Shown piece after piece: positions 34,480 to 46,949 of a stretch of DNA of 64,000 bases; positions within the stretch are counted from its first letter, which is position 1, and every line of letters begins with the position of its first letter. The notes below the pieces were generated by a model, which was given only the letters and a program-made list of their open reading frames with translations, did not search any database and was not told where the DNA came from. The position numbers and the translations under genes were made by a program. This stretch comes from Toxonevra muliebris (Eukaryota > Arthropoda > Insecta > Diptera > Pallopteridae): contig OY829328.1 in the NCBI GenBank assembly GCA_963691655.1, positions 35,049,890 to 35,113,889 of the forward strand, in the 5' to 3' direction.

Positions 34480-37400
34480 GATAAACTTCGGTTTCACATC
34501 CCTTGCACTTCACATGTACAAACAGGATGGCTCCTTCGGCTGATGCTGAAGTAGCCCAGGCATTTAGCGCACCATTAGACGAATCTGCCATGTCAGTCTG
34601 CAGTGATGCATACAGCGATACGTCGGACGGCGCCGCACCATCAATTATTACGAGTGTAGATCTCTATCTGCACGATCTTTATCTGGATGATAGTCTGTCG
34701 GGCTCCGACGATGACGTGAACTTAATGGTCGTCGGCGCTCTTGATCTAAATCCTTCAGATGAGAGCGCTCCAGATAAATATACACCACAGAAAAGCGGTT
34801 TCTGCCGCATTACTACTTCGATTGTCGAAAAGCCGAAATGTCGAAGACAAGCGAACAAATGATCCTCATCGAACAACGAGGCCGCACCATATGGGTGGCA
34901 TCATCTTACATGGCGCACGGCACTGCGGAAGCACCACCACCGCCACAAATCTTGAAAGCCACCGTCGATGCAGAGTTGATGAAGATCGCTCTCTTAATCG
35001 GCGCTGACGCAAATGCACATCACTCGGTGTGGAATAGCATCGACAAAATGGCACTTTTTGAATTTATCATGAGTAAAAATCTTAGAATATGTAATCAGGG
35101 CGATACACCAACCTTTCAGGTTGCCAATCGATATGAAGTGTTAGATATCACTATAGCCAATGCAAAAGCTGGCTATATTACTTTTTGGAGAGTATCTCCA
35201 GAAAATTCTTTCTCTGATCACAAATATATCACATTCAGTATTGACTTGTGTGAAGGAGAACCTATACGATTTCGGAATCGTAGAAGAACAAACTGGGAAA
35301 GATTCAGAACATCCCTAATTGCTCAACTGCCCAACGATCCGCCAAGCAATATTGACTCTATACAACATCTAGACAGTGTGGTAGAGACACTAACATCCGC
35401 ATGTGAAATAGCGACTAAAATATCCTGTCCATTTAGAAGGTAAGCCGAACCCACCATGGTGATCAACAAGCATTGCCGCTAGAAGGAAGGAATGTGGCAG
35501 ACTTTACAATGCAGCTAAAAGGCTGAATGCATATAATGCAAATTTAAGAGAGAAATCCGAACCGCAAAAAGACCCTCCTGGGAAACTTTTTGCGGCAAGA
35601 TAGAAAGTAACTCAGAATCAAGTCGGCTGAGGAAAATCCTCTCCACTAGCCCAAACATGCCATCGTTCATAGCGAAAGCCGACGGTAGCTGGACTACATC
35701 TAGTGCAGAGACAATTGAACTCCTGGTCGACACACATTTTCCATGCTGTAGAGCGACACCAAATCCAACTTCTGCTGGGAACACCAGCTCTAAACGTGTA
35801 CCACCCGATATAATTTCCTTAGATAGGATACAATGGGCAATACACACTTTCAAGCTTTTCAAGTCCCCTGGACCTGACGGCATAATACCTGCAAAAATGC
35901 TGAATGTAGATGACGTATTCACTGCCTGGTTTAGTCCCATTTTCGAGGCAAGCTTACGTTTCACATACATACCAAAACAATGGACTGAAGTGAGCGTAGT
36001 TTTCATACCGAAAAGGGGTAAAAACCATCTCACACAAAAACGAAAGATTTTAGACCAATAAGCCTCACATCTTTTCTATTAAAGGTACTTGAAAGATTAA
36101 TAGATACATATATTAGGACGAATATCTAAATGAAACTGACACTCTCCCAACATGCCTATATGAAGGGCAGATCTGTTGAGACAGCGTTACATGAATTAAT
36201 GCAGTCGATTGAAAAATCTCTACACTTCAAAGAATTTACACTTGCAGCCTTCCGCATTGAATAACATCCTCCCATCAGCTATTCTCTTCTACGGCGTAGT
36301 AGTGTGGTGGACAGTCATCTCAAAGAGCATTCATCCCAAAAAATTAGACAAAGTACAGCGACTAGCTTCAATGTTAATTACAGGAGCACTGAAAACGACA
36401 CCGCTAAGGCGTTGTACACAATCTTGGATCACCTTCCAATAGATCTAGTCGAAAAGACCTCAGCGTCAATATCTGCAGTGAGACTGAATGGGATTCGTAG
36501 GTGGTCCCTCACAAATTATGGTCATGATAAGACATTTAGTGAAACTAAATTTCTTTCACTCTCTGTCGATCTCACCCTCTCCCCGCTATGCATTGGTAAC
36601 AGCTTCAGCACATATATTCCATCTCGCCAAGAGTGGAGTGCGAGTAATGTGATACGCCTTGATATCATCGACCTTTATACTGATGGTTCAAAGTTGGATG
36701 GTAGGGTCGGGAGTGGAGTTCACTCTGAGCGCCTGAACATTTCGGCGCACTTTCGTTTTCCAGATCATTGCAGCGTCTTTCAGGCAGAGCTGCTTGCGAT
36801 CACTGAAGCCGCAAATCTGATAAGGTGTAATGCGATACCTTGTAATGATATCTGCATTTTCACTGATAGTCAGGCGGCAATAAAATCCCTCCAATGTCCA
36901 GCTAACAACTCTAAAGTTGCCCTACAATGCAGATCGTCTCTGAACGAGACAGCCATGGCATACAACCTGCACCTTATATGGGTGCCAGGGCATAGCGACA
37001 TTAAGGGAAACTGTAAGGCTGATGACCTCGCCAAACTTGGTACGACACTCAGCAATTCACTTATTACTGGTAATGCAGGTATACCGCTTGCCACGTGTAA
37101 ACTTTTAATTAAAGACCACTTCTCCCACATTGCGAAGAGCAGATGGAGAATGGAACCAACTTGCGCTATCGCCAGACAGTTTTGGCCAATACCTGACCAT
37201 GAACGCACTAAAGCGCTCATTAATCTGGACCGTGCCCACATAAGTAGGGTAGTTCCTATTCTAACCGGGCACTGCCTCATAGGCAGCCATGCACGTAGAC
37301 TGGGTCTTCCTTATAATGACTTCTGCAGAAGCTGTAGAAATGAAGAGGAAGAAGAGACCATTTTCCACTTTATATGTAACTGCCCTGCTTTAGCAGCACG

Positions 37401-37615
37401 CAGACACAAAACTTTGGGAGCACCCTTCTATGAAAGACTCACAGAACTGGCATCCTCTGATATTAGAGACTTATCACGTTTCATTGCAAGCACAAATTGG
37501 ATTAATTAGGATGGGATCAAGAGGTAACACTCGCCCCAAGGATATCACAATGGACCCAATAGGTCTCAGTGTGTTCTTTTATGAACAGCCCCAACAACCT
37601 AACCTAACCTAGATA
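34480..37615 (+). mobile_element. LOA-like LINE, internally deleted (left copy)
   Basis: The plus strand shows, in order, an ORF2 start (LQINIHH), an APE endonuclease (LLIGADANAHHSVWNS, then FSDHKYITF) at 34900-35443, an RT N-terminus (FKSPGPDGIIPAKML, TEVSVVFIPKRGK) at 35650-36061, an RT thumb, RNase H (IIDLYTDGSKLDGRVGSG, CIFTDSQAAIKSLQ, IWVPGHSDIKGNCKADDLA) and the zinc knuckle (CRSCRNEEEEETIFHFICNC) ending at 37509. The RT palm with its catalytic block is missing at about 36240. The 3' UTR has ATATCACAATGGACCC and ends CCTAACCTAACCT. RNase H plus endonuclease suggests the LOA or I group. Confidence 0.85.
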
Positions 37616-38064
37616 CTCCACATATACATATTGTTGTCTGTGTCCAATAGTCCATTTCCATTTCTTCTAATTCACTCTTTAGTAAACAATAGCGCAGCAA
37701 TGGGATTTTTGCTCAGGTTCTTGTCATTCAGACTACTCAAAACTTTTTAAACTTTTTTTCAAAATAGAAGAATTGGAAGAAACGTAATGACTTTTTGGGC
37801 TATTTGGGTGAATTGGCGAAATTTGGCATAGCATCCCGATTTTAAATTCATATTAGGTTTTGCCCTCTCCAGTTAAGGAACCTAATTATAGGAAAAAACA
37901 ATTCAATACATTAGTTCAATTTTATTTCAAAGACTACTTTGGAAATTTTGACAAGATGTTGCCTCATAGATAATTAAAAATTACAGCTGCTATCCCGTTT
38001 TTTCTTACGGCAAGTATAATATAAGTAATTTGAAGGAGTAGTACAATATTATTAACTGTGTGGA
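37616..38064. other. Duplicated non-coding segment
   Basis: Matches 44584-45026 almost base for base. No coding feature seen. Confidence 0.7.
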
Positions 38065-38328
38065 CAGGCCCGACGAGAGGGGGTGGGTCGGGTAGGATTC
38101 TCACCGGGCCCGGAGTTTGTGAGGGGGCCCGGATTTCAATCCAAATCTTAAAATCCAGAAAAACTTTAACTATGCGTCTGAAAATTTAATAACAAACCAT
38201 GAAAATTATTTATCGGGTTAATCATCTATCAATCATGAAGACATTTTGCAGACGGGTTCGGACCCTATATTCGAAAAATTGTTGTTATGTAGAATAGGAA
38301 AAAAACTTTATGCAACGAATTGGCTCAT
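38065..38328. mobile_element. hAT-like MITE, 3'-truncated copy
   Basis: Begins CAGGCCCGACGAGAGGG after TGTGTGGA, exactly as the full element at 45027-45602, and matches it until about 38328. The right half and right target duplication are gone, removed with about 650 bp relative to the right duplication copy. Confidence 0.8.
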
Positions 38329-38684
38329 GCCCGATTAATGAGTCAAATTATACAAAAATCTACCAAATAAAAATTTATACAAAAAATATACAAAGCTTGT
38401 TGAAATTATACAGATTTTGTATAATAATACAGAAAGTGGCAACACTACTAGTTAATAAAAAAAAGGAAAGAGCACATAAGATTGTTCTTCCAAAAGGTTG
38501 GTATCAGCACTTACTTCCTATGACATGCAAAATAAAAATTATATGAGCTGTACTATAAACAAGGAGAGCTTACTGCTGGCCGAGCGCTCCAGTGTAGGTA
38601 AAGAAACGCTTTTGGAACGCTTCCTTTCCCGTTGGGATATTCCCCTATATACTTATGTATGTGTGTATGTAATTTAATACATAC

Positions 38685-38795
38685 TTTTGCTTAAGTTCGC
38701 CATTTAACTTCAAATTGTCGATAATTTTAATAATTTCATTGAATGTTGGGCGTTCAGTAGGATTAGCATTCCAACAAGAGTACATTAAATTATAA
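38685..38795 (-). CDS. Receptor tyrosine kinase C-lobe exon, left duplicate (alpha-H/I)
   Basis: Minus-strand exon of 111 bp with acceptor TTCTTGTAG and donor AAAA|GTATGT. It encodes YNLMYSCWNANPTERPTF (the CW..NP..RPTF end of tyrosine-kinase domains) then NEIIKIIDNLKL. It differs from its twin at 46321 by one silent base. Both pairs are phase-compatible, so this exon could follow the right copy or replace it. No C-terminal exon with a stop was found further left. Confidence 0.85.
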
Positions 38796-38859
38796 CTACA
38801 AGAAAATATAAGAATAAAATATTATTTAAAAATTTTTGAATTTATCAGCGTCATCTTAC

Positions 38860-38997
38860 AATTCCTGTTCGCAGTTTTTCGGCTTCTCCATACGATATCC
38901 GATCTTAAGTAAATTTAGCAAACGATTTGTTGGTATTGTCGGATATGGGGTTTCACCCAATGTTACAATCTCATAGAGCAAAATGCCATACGACCAG
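38860..38997 (-). CDS. Receptor tyrosine kinase C-lobe exon, left duplicate (alpha-F/G)
   Basis: 138-bp minus-strand exon, acceptor AATAG and donor TT|GTAAGA. It encodes [19 protein letters not shown], then [20 protein letters not shown] and KNCEQE, a typical receptor tyrosine kinase sub-domain IX-X. It is base-identical to 46496-46633. It starts by completing the Val codon of SDV|W from the activation-loop exon at 54235, so either copy can be used by the spliceosome. Confidence 0.87.
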
Positions 38998-39289
38998 CTA
39001 TTGATATTAAATAAAAGGAAAAATAATAAAAATTCTTTAAATACAGGGGGACTAAAAAAAGTTCGTTAAGTTTGTTAAGTTGGTAATATTTTATAAGTTT
39101 TTAAAAAATAGTGCCAATCCATGAAAAATTCGAATTTATCATGAGATAACGTTCACTAGTTTAGGCTTAAGAGATGCGGTTAACTGTAGTTTTGATAAAT
39201 CCAGTCTAAAAACTGGTTTATTTTATATCGATTTGCATCGATGGATATAGAATACAATAGCTAAGATCGATTCTATTCTGATTATATAA

Positions 39290-41340
39290 AAAAAAAAAAA
39301 ATTCGGACTGCACACCAGAAAATGTACAACCAGGGGCCAACCCCTCAATCTCACCTTTAGTGGACGAGGCATCCGGTCTTAGCACTGAGGGTGAGAGTAA
39401 AAATATGAGCATCGAATCTGATGGGGAGTCAGTTACCATGACAGATCGGTGTACTGTAAGCACTGAGGATGAGGATACGTTACTCGCTTCATCCTAAAGC
39501 ACCGTAGTTTCTGTGGCTACTCCGGAACCATAAGTCAAGCTTTCCGGGGCTGGCAGGCGAAGGCTAAGAAAATACTTGGCAAGTGGTCACATTTTTCAGA
39601 GTGCACGAGCTCTTGCCTTGCAGACTTATGCCGTCGCCGGCACGCCTCGGAGCAGGACGGCTCCCAAACGTCAGAGGTCCGATGGTTCGACGTCCGGCTT
39701 TAATCTTCCGAAGAAGAAGGCAACACAGGTCACTCCAATACCAACGGAGAAGGCAGTGCCTACTTTTTTGGAGATGCTCGGCTGTGTTAGGATCGGGGTT
39801 GTACCATCTGACTTTCCAACGACAATATGGTCTACGGAATAATTGGCAGTGATCCGAGGCCTAATTTTGAAACAAATCCTAGAACCTCATGGCTCTACAA
39901 AGCCTAAGTTTCTAGGATAGACTTTCAAAGCAGGCTGGCTCACTTTTGCGTGCAAAAATGAGGACACTGCAAATTGGTTAAGGGCGGTAATGCCCACTCT
40001 CGCTCTTTGGGAGAATGCCTCCTTGAAGGTTGTGGATGAGGCAGAAGTGCTTAAATTACAAATATACGTGGGGTACTTCCAAGGAGCGAGTGAAATGCCA
40101 AACAGTGACATTTTGGGCTATTTAGACGCTCAAAACAGCGGACTGAGGGTCGGGGACTGGAGGATTCTATATAGAATCCAGAAGGCCGCTGTTGCTGAGC
40201 TCACCATAGCTATGGACCCTGAGTCCGCTGCCACGGTAGACATGGAAGTCATAAGCAGCACTCCTAGGCAGCAGTGCCCGCACTGCTTGGCGTCCTGTCT
40301 CTGAGAGACTGAGGAAGTGGGAAAGTAAGGACCTTGGAGAAGTGGCCTTCTTCAAAAAAAATAGGCGCTGTAGGAAATGACGAATTTCCTACCGCCTTCA
40401 CATAGGCACCTTAAGTGCCTCCAAATCAACCTGCACCATGCCAGATCAGCTTCTTATGTGCTCAGCATGAAGGTTGACACTGAGGCCATGAATTTTGTAG
40501 CAATACAAGAGCCATGGACCTATGCGGGACCATAAAAGGTCTAGCAACAAAAACATGTAAGTTAATTCACAACACAGAATGTGAAAGCCCTAGGGCTTCT
40601 ATTTTATTAAGCAACAAATTAAAGTACATTCCCATTTCAGAGTTTGTACAGAACGACCTGGTGGCGGTTAGGGCGGCAGTGCCCAGCGCCAATGGAAACA
40701 CGGAAGTTGTTCTGGCCTCAGCATACCTTCCTGGCGACGTCAGCGAGGCACCAACAATATCAGTAGTGGATCTTGTTGAATACTGCCATGTAAGGAGACT
40801 ACAGTGGATCCTATGCTGCGACGCCAATGCACATCATACCACCTGGGGAAGCTCAGACATCAACAACAGAGGTGAGTCACTCTTAAACTTTATTACTAAT
40901 AACAACATAGTGATAGCGAATAGGGGGACGAACCTACTTTTATGAACATAGTACGTAGAGAGGAGTTAGATCTCACTTTGGCGACACAATATGTTTATAA
41001 CCTTATTTCTAATTGAAGAGTATCCAATGATGTCTCGCTTTCGGATCATATGTATATTATATTTGATATATTTGATGACAGAGGATAAACGCTATATTAG
41101 AAACCCTAGAAAAACCGACTGCTTTCTTCTCGAAGAAAGCATTAACCGCTCTGAGGAACCTATAATAACTTCCCAAGAGCTGGACTTCGAAGTAAACGAA
41201 CTCCAAAACAATATTAACAAGGCCTTCGAAAACAGCTGCCCCATTAAGGAAAAATCTTCTCATAGAGAAGTTCCTTGGTGGAGCAAAGAGCTGGCGCAGC
41301 TAAGAAGCAATGCCAGAAGGCTTCAGAATTGAGCAAAATC
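39290..41340 (+). mobile_element. Second LOA/R1-like LINE, 5' part (left copy)
   Basis: ORF1 pieces include an acidic Ser-rich N-terminus (39310-39495), a basic segment (RSRTAPKRQRSDG) and a DUF4780-like domain (AGWLTFACKNEDTANWLRAV at about 39930-39990, then IYVGYFQGASEMPNSDILG). ORF2 begins near 40400 (LKCLQINLHHA) with an endonuclease (VAIQEPWTY, ILCCDANAHHTTWGSSDINN). Multiple stops and frameshifts break it. It ends abruptly at the duplication boundary after LRSNARRLQN. Confidence 0.75.
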
Positions 41341-41640
41341 TGATGATCCAAATCATCAGAAATTTGAAAAAATCTTACCGAAAAATGTAAAACTGATGAT
41401 CTTTAGCCCTGAAAGTTTTTATGTATAAAAGGTAGAAAATGAATACAACAAGATTTCTCGAAATCCGGATGTGACAGAATAGTTGTGCACATACTCTGTG
41501 CATATGGAACCCTTGTTTATTTTATACGTGTGTAAATAATAAGTAAAAAAACTTTAACTGCATTCTACCCATCTAAATGAACAGAAACAGGGGAAAAAAT
41601 TTAAAATCAGATAATACCTTTAGGCTTCGAAAGTATCGAA
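41341..41640. other. Unique spacer between duplication copies
   Basis: 300 bp not repeated elsewhere in the window. It contains GATGATCCAAATCATCAG, a near-palindromic motif, at the left junction. No gene. Confidence 0.6.
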
Positions 41641-42739
41641 ATTTTGGCAATAAATTGCGAGTTTTTTAAATTTGTCAGCCAAAAATTGTTTTAGATTTCA
41701 AACAATATTTTAAACCGGATAATGCGCCGTTAAGGGTTCAAAGTTTAGAAGTTTCGACCAAAATTTATACATTTCATACAATTATTGCTGAATTTCTGAA
41801 AACAGTTTTATAAGTTATTGCAAATTTGAAAAACTTTGGAGCCTACAAAATTTTTTATCAGAAAAATCACTGTAAATAAAAAATTATATGATTGCAAATT
41901 TTCCACTTTATTCTTAAATGCGTTTCACGCATGTTTTCTTCCTTCGCTTTTATATTTTAGAAAAATGGTCCAAAATATTACAAGTTTTTGAAATGCAAAT
42001 CATAATAACTCATCAGCTTTACACCATAGAAGCATGACTTGTTATGAATAAATTTACATGGTTTGATATGAGTAAAAACTGGGTACGCCATCAGAACAGC
42101 TTCCTTAATATATATATTAAGAATGTAAAGAAGGATCCTTCTTTTCTTTTTTTTTTTTATTTCGTTTTGTGTTGTTTTTCTGCTACCTTGGGCACCATTT
42201 GCTCCTAACGAGTTTATAAGGCCACGGAATTGTATTTTCTTCCACTCTTTTGTTTGGAGGATATGCTTCGATTTTTCACAAATGTGATCAATCATTTAAG
42301 ACATTAGTGCCTTTAAATTCTACAGATTAAAATCGTTTCAGTACTCAATTACTACAAAGTTTTTAAATATTTAATTCAAACAAACATGCATGCAGTGTTT
42401 CATAAAAGAATTCATTTATTTAAATAGAATTGGAAACACAAATATTAATACACAAATTTCAAATTGTGGTTGCTTTTTAAATTATAAATAGAATACATAT
42501 TTTTTAATTTTTGAAATATACATAGCCACAGTCATAGATTACATAAAGATATTTCTCACATCTAATTTATTTATTTGTAAGATGAAAGCTCAAGTTGATA
42601 TTTTCTTAAATTTATGGAATTTTGATATGGTTTCCTAAAATATTTTTATTGTAATGGCTTCAGGTAAGAGACATCGACATCATTGCTGGAGAAATTTTTG
42701 CTACAATAAAGCAAGATAAATAAAATATATAAAAAATAA

Positions 42740-44587
42740 TATTGTTTTATATGCATGTATTGCCTCTCTCATCCCACCGGGAAAATTTGAAGCGCTACCC
42801 AAACAGCTCTTTAAAGCGATGTATTTCTGCTTTCGTGGAAGTTAATTAAACAGAAAGCGCTAACGTTAAGCTCTCTTGATCTGAATCCTTCAGAAGAGAG
42901 CGCTCCAGATAAATATACACCACAGTAAAGCGGTTTCTGCCGCATTACTACTTCGATTGTCGAAATGCCGAAATGTCGAAGACAAGCGAACAAATGATCC
43001 TCATCCAGGAACTCTGGGTCGTCAAAAACCAGGTTCGTGGATTGGGGATCAACTGGCTATAGGTTGCTGTATGTCACAGACAAAGGTAAACCAAGGTCAT
43101 GCATCCTAGTCAATAGGAAAATTAACGCATTCATATTATCTGTTTACAGTGACGCGGATAATGTTGTGATTGCAATCGAACAACGAGGCCGCACCATATG
43201 GGTGGCATCATCTTACATGGCGCTGTCCATTTAGAAGGTAAGCCGAATCCACCATGGTGATCAACAAGCATTGCCGCTAGAAGGAAGGAATGTGGCAGAC
43301 TTTACAATGCAGCTAAAAGGCTGAATGCATATAATGCAAATTTAAGAGAGAAATCCGAACCGCAAAAAGGTCCTCCTGGGAAACTAGCGACTAGCTTCAA
43401 TGTTAATTACAGGAGCACTGAAAACGACACCGCTAAGGCGTTGTACACAATCTTGGATCACCTTCCAATAGATCTAGTCGAAAAGACCTCAGCGTCAATA
43501 TCTGCAGTGAGACTGAATGGGATTCGTAGGTGGTCCCTCACAAATTATGGTCATGATAAGACATTTAGTGAAACTAAATTTCTTTCACTCTCTGTCGATC
43601 TCACCCTCTCCCCGCTATGCATTGGTAACAGCTTCAGCACATATATTCCATCTCGCCAAGAGTGGAGTGCGAGTAATGTGATACGCCTTGATATCATCGA
43701 CCTTTATACTGATGGTTCAAAGTTGGATGGTAGGGTCGGGAGTGGAGTTCACTCTGAGCGCCTGAACATTTCGGCGCACTTTCGTTTTCCTGATCATTGC
43801 AGCGTCTTTCAGGCAGAGCTATCTGCATTTTCACTGATAGTCAGGCGGCAATAAAATCCCTCCAATGTCCAGCTAATAACTCTAAAGTTGCCCTACAATG
43901 CAGATTGTCTCTTAACGAGACAGCAATGGCATACAACCTGCATCTTATATGGATGCCTGGGCATAGCGACATTAAGGGAAACTGTAAGGCTGATAACCTC
44001 GCCAGACTTGGTATGACACTCAGCAATTCACTTATCACTGGTAATGCAGGTACACCACTTGCCACGTGTAAGCTTCTAATTAAAGATCATTACTCCCACA
44101 TCGCGAAGAGCAGGTGGAGTTTTGCTCCACTTGTGCTATTGCCAGACAGTTTTGGCCAATGCCTGACCATAGTCGCACTAAAGAGCTCATTAATCTGGAC
44201 CGTGTCCATATAAGTAGGGTAGTTTCTATTCTAACCGGGCACTACCTCATTGGCAGCCACGCACGTAGACTAGGTCTTCCCTATAATGACTTCTGCAGAA
44301 GCTGTAGAAATGAAGAAGAAGAAGAAGAAACCATCTTCCACTTTATATGTAAGTGCCCTGCTTTAGCAGCACGCAGACACAGAACTCTGGGAGCGCCCTT
44401 CTATGAAAGACTCACAGAACTGGCATCCTCTGATATTAGAGACTTATCACGTTTCATTGCAAGCACAAATTGGTTTAATTAGGATGGGATCAAGAGGTAA
44501 CACTCGCCCCAAGGGTATCACAATGGACCAATAGGTCTCAGTGTGTTCTTTCATGAACAGCCCCAACAACCTAACCTAACCTAGATA
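42740..44587 (+). mobile_element. LOA-like LINE, heavily deleted (right copy)
   Basis: Counterpart of the LINE at 34480-37615 with most of the endonuclease and RT lost. It keeps RNase H (YTDGSKLDGRVGSG, FTDSQAAIKSLQ, MPGHSDIKGNCKADNLA), broken by a 60-bp deletion at about 43820, and the zinc knuckle CRSCRNEEEEEETIFHFICKC. The tail ends CCTAACCTAACCT. It retains a 170-bp endonuclease-region block (43006-43180) that the left copy has lost. Confidence 0.85.
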
Positions 44588-45026
44588 CTCCACATATACA
44601 TATTGTTGTCTGTGTCAAATAGTCCATTTTCATTTCTTCTAATTCACTCTTTAGTAAACAATGGGATTTTTGCTCAGGTTTTTGTCATTCAGACTACTCA
44701 AAACTTTTTAAACTTTTTTTCAAAATAGAAGAATTGGAAGAAACGTAATGACTTTTTGGGCTATTTGGGTGAATTGGGGAAATTTGGCATAGCATCCCGA
44801 TTTTAAATTTATATTAGGTTTTGCCCTCTCCAGACAAGGAACCTAATTATAGGAAAATAACAATTCAATACATTAGTTCAATTTTGTTTCAAAGACTACT
44901 TTAGAAATTTTGACAAGATGTTGCCTCATAGATAATTAAAAATTACAGCTGCTATCCCGTTTTTTCTTACGGCAAGTATAATATAAGTAATTTGAAGGAG
45001 TAGTACAATATTATTAACTGTGTGGA

Positions 45027-45602
45027 CAGGCCCGACGAGAGGGGGTGGGTCGGGTAGGATTCCCACCGGGCCCGGAGTTTTTGAGGGGGCCCGGAGTTTT
45101 TGAGGGGGCCCGGATTTCAATCCAAATCTTAAAATCCAGAAAAACTTTAACAAGCGTCTATGCGTCTGAAAATTGAATAACAAACCATGAAAATTATTTA
45201 TCGGGTTAATCATCTATCAATCATGAAGACATTTTGCAGACGGGTCCGGACCCTATATTCGAAAAATTGTTGTTATGTAGAATAGGAAAAAAACTTTATG
45301 CAACGAATTGGCTCATGCCAGATTTGTTTTAAAAGCTCCAGAATATCGGGCTAAATTCAAGAGGTTTCATAAATATATATGGCAACCAGCGTGAGTCGTT
45401 GATAAAAATTAAAATAATAATTAAAATAAAAAAAAAATTTTTAATATACCACGTTTGTAAAACGGACTAAAATGTATAAAATAATTTCTCCTTGCCCCAT
45501 ACATAGATATTTATTGTATCATTTGTGGTGGGAAGAGATAAGCGCGGGGGGGGGGCCCAGAGGTTATCACCACCGGGCCCGAATTTTCTCTCGACGGCCC
45601 TG
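45027..45602. mobile_element. hAT-like MITE (576 bp), complete
   Basis: Perfect 8-bp target duplication TGTGTGGA (45019-45026 and 45603-45610) and GC-rich terminal repeats: CAGGCCCGACGAGAG at the left and, reverse-complemented, CAGGGCCGTCGAGAG at the right. Each is followed by a CACCGGGCCCGG-like motif. No transposase frame. Confidence 0.88.
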
Positions 45603-45610
45603 TGTGTGGA

Positions 45611-46320
45611 TCATCTCGCTTAAACTAATCATTACACCTTGTCGTCCCTGCAAATATCACTAGTTGAATTTAGTACCTGCGGTACTATCACTACAATCGG
45701 ATCATTGCTTGATAGGTCAAAAGCTCCTACTGACTTACGGTTCTAGCTCAAAAGATAATGAAATAGCTCCTTCCAACTCAAACTTAATAAAAATAATAAA
45801 TTTTACTACCGTGTTTTACCCAAATTTAACATGTTAAAAACGGATAACACTGTTTACTTCATTACCTTATAACTTAATTTTAAAAATAATGAAAGCTTAA
45901 TGACAACTGGAATGTATTTTTGCGTAAAACTTGTACAAAATTTTTTTAAAAACATAATAATGCAAAAGTGGTTTGAGTCAAATTATTCAAAAATCTATCA
46001 AATAAAAATTTATATAAAAAATATACAAAGCTTATTGAAATTATACAGATTTTGTGTAATAATACAAAAAGTGGCAACACTACTAGTTAATAAAAAAAAA
46101 GGAAAGAGCACATAAGATTGTTCTTCTAAAAGGTTGGTATCAGCACTTACTTCCTATGACATGCAAAATAAAAATTATATGAGCTGTACTATAAACAGGG
46201 AGAGCTTACTGCTGGCCGATCGCTCCAGTGTAGGTAAAGAAGCGCTTATGGAACGCTTCCTTTCCCGTTGGGATATTCCCCTATATACTTATGTATGTGT
46301 GTATGTAATTTAATACATAC
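45611..46320. other. Intronic DNA of the kinase gene, right copy
   Basis: From about 45970 this matches the left copy; 45611-45965 is missing there. No exon recognised. Confidence 0.5.
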
Positions 46321-46431
46321 TTTTGCTTTAGTTCGCCATTTAACTTCAAATTGTCGATAATTTTAATAATTTCATTGAATGTTGGGCGTTCAGTAGGATT
46401 AGCATTCCAACAAGAGTACATTAAATTATAA
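46321..46431 (-). CDS. Receptor tyrosine kinase C-lobe exon, right duplicate (alpha-H/I)
   Basis: Twin of 38685-38795, 111 bp, with the same splice signals (TTCTTGTAG acceptor, AAAA|GTATGT donor). It encodes MYSCWNANPTERPTF, then the end of the kinase domain (IIKIIDNLKLNGELKQ). The only difference is CTA for CTT at a leucine. It lies nearer to the upstream kinase exons than its twin, so it is the simpler choice for the ancestral transcript. Confidence 0.87.
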
Positions 46432-46495
46432 CTACAAGAAAATATAAGAATAAAATATTATTTAAAAATTTTTGAATTTATCAGCGTCATCTTAC

Positions 46496-46633
46496 AATTC
46501 CTGTTCGCAGTTTTTCGGCTTCTCCATACGATATCCGATCTTAAGTAAATTTAGCAAACGATTTGTTGGTATTGTCGGATATGGGGTTTCACCCAATGTT
46601 ACAATCTCATAGAGCAAAATGCCATACGACCAG
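46496..46633 (-). CDS. Receptor tyrosine kinase C-lobe exon, right duplicate (alpha-F/G)
   Basis: 138-bp exon identical to 38860-38997. It encodes [19 protein letters not shown] and [14 protein letters not shown], preceded in the spliced message by TTQSDV from 54235-54354. The two exons of a pair total 249 bp, 83 codons, and begin and end in the same phase. Tandem inclusion of both pairs would therefore keep the frame but double part of the C-lobe. Confidence 0.88.
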
Positions 46634-46949
46634 CTATTGGTATTAAATAAAAGGAAAAATAATAAAAATTCTTTAAATACAGGGGAACTAAAAAAAGTTC
46701 GTTAAGTTTGTTAAGTTGGTAATATTTTATAAGTTTTTAAAAAATAGTGCCAATCCATGAAAAATTCGAATTTATCATGAGATAACGTTCACTATTTTAG
46801 GCTTAAGAGATGTGGTTAACTGTAGTTTTAAAAAATCCAATCTAAAAATTGGTAAAATATAATAAAAGGCTTATTTTATATCGATTTGCATCGATGGATA
46901 TAGAATACAATAGCTACGATCGATTCTATTCTGATTACATAAAAAGAAA

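Larger units (their letters stand above)
30711..41340. repeat. Segmental tandem duplication, left copy
   Basis: Long blocks recur at 41641-49006 in the same order. 30711-31325 matches 41641-42262, 33955-34330 matches 42515-42870, 36388-38328 matches 43386-45320, and 38340-41340 matches 45970-49006. The kinase exons differ by one silent base between copies. Each copy lacks pieces that the other keeps. The offset is about 7.0-7.7 kb in the right part and about 10.9 kb at the left edge. Confidence 0.9.

Noticed and set aside
34503..34862. 119-residue frame with acidic Ser-rich peptide as a host gene
   Set aside because: It lies at the 5' side of the LOA-like LINE, contiguous with its ORF2 start, so it is the LINE's ORF1 end.
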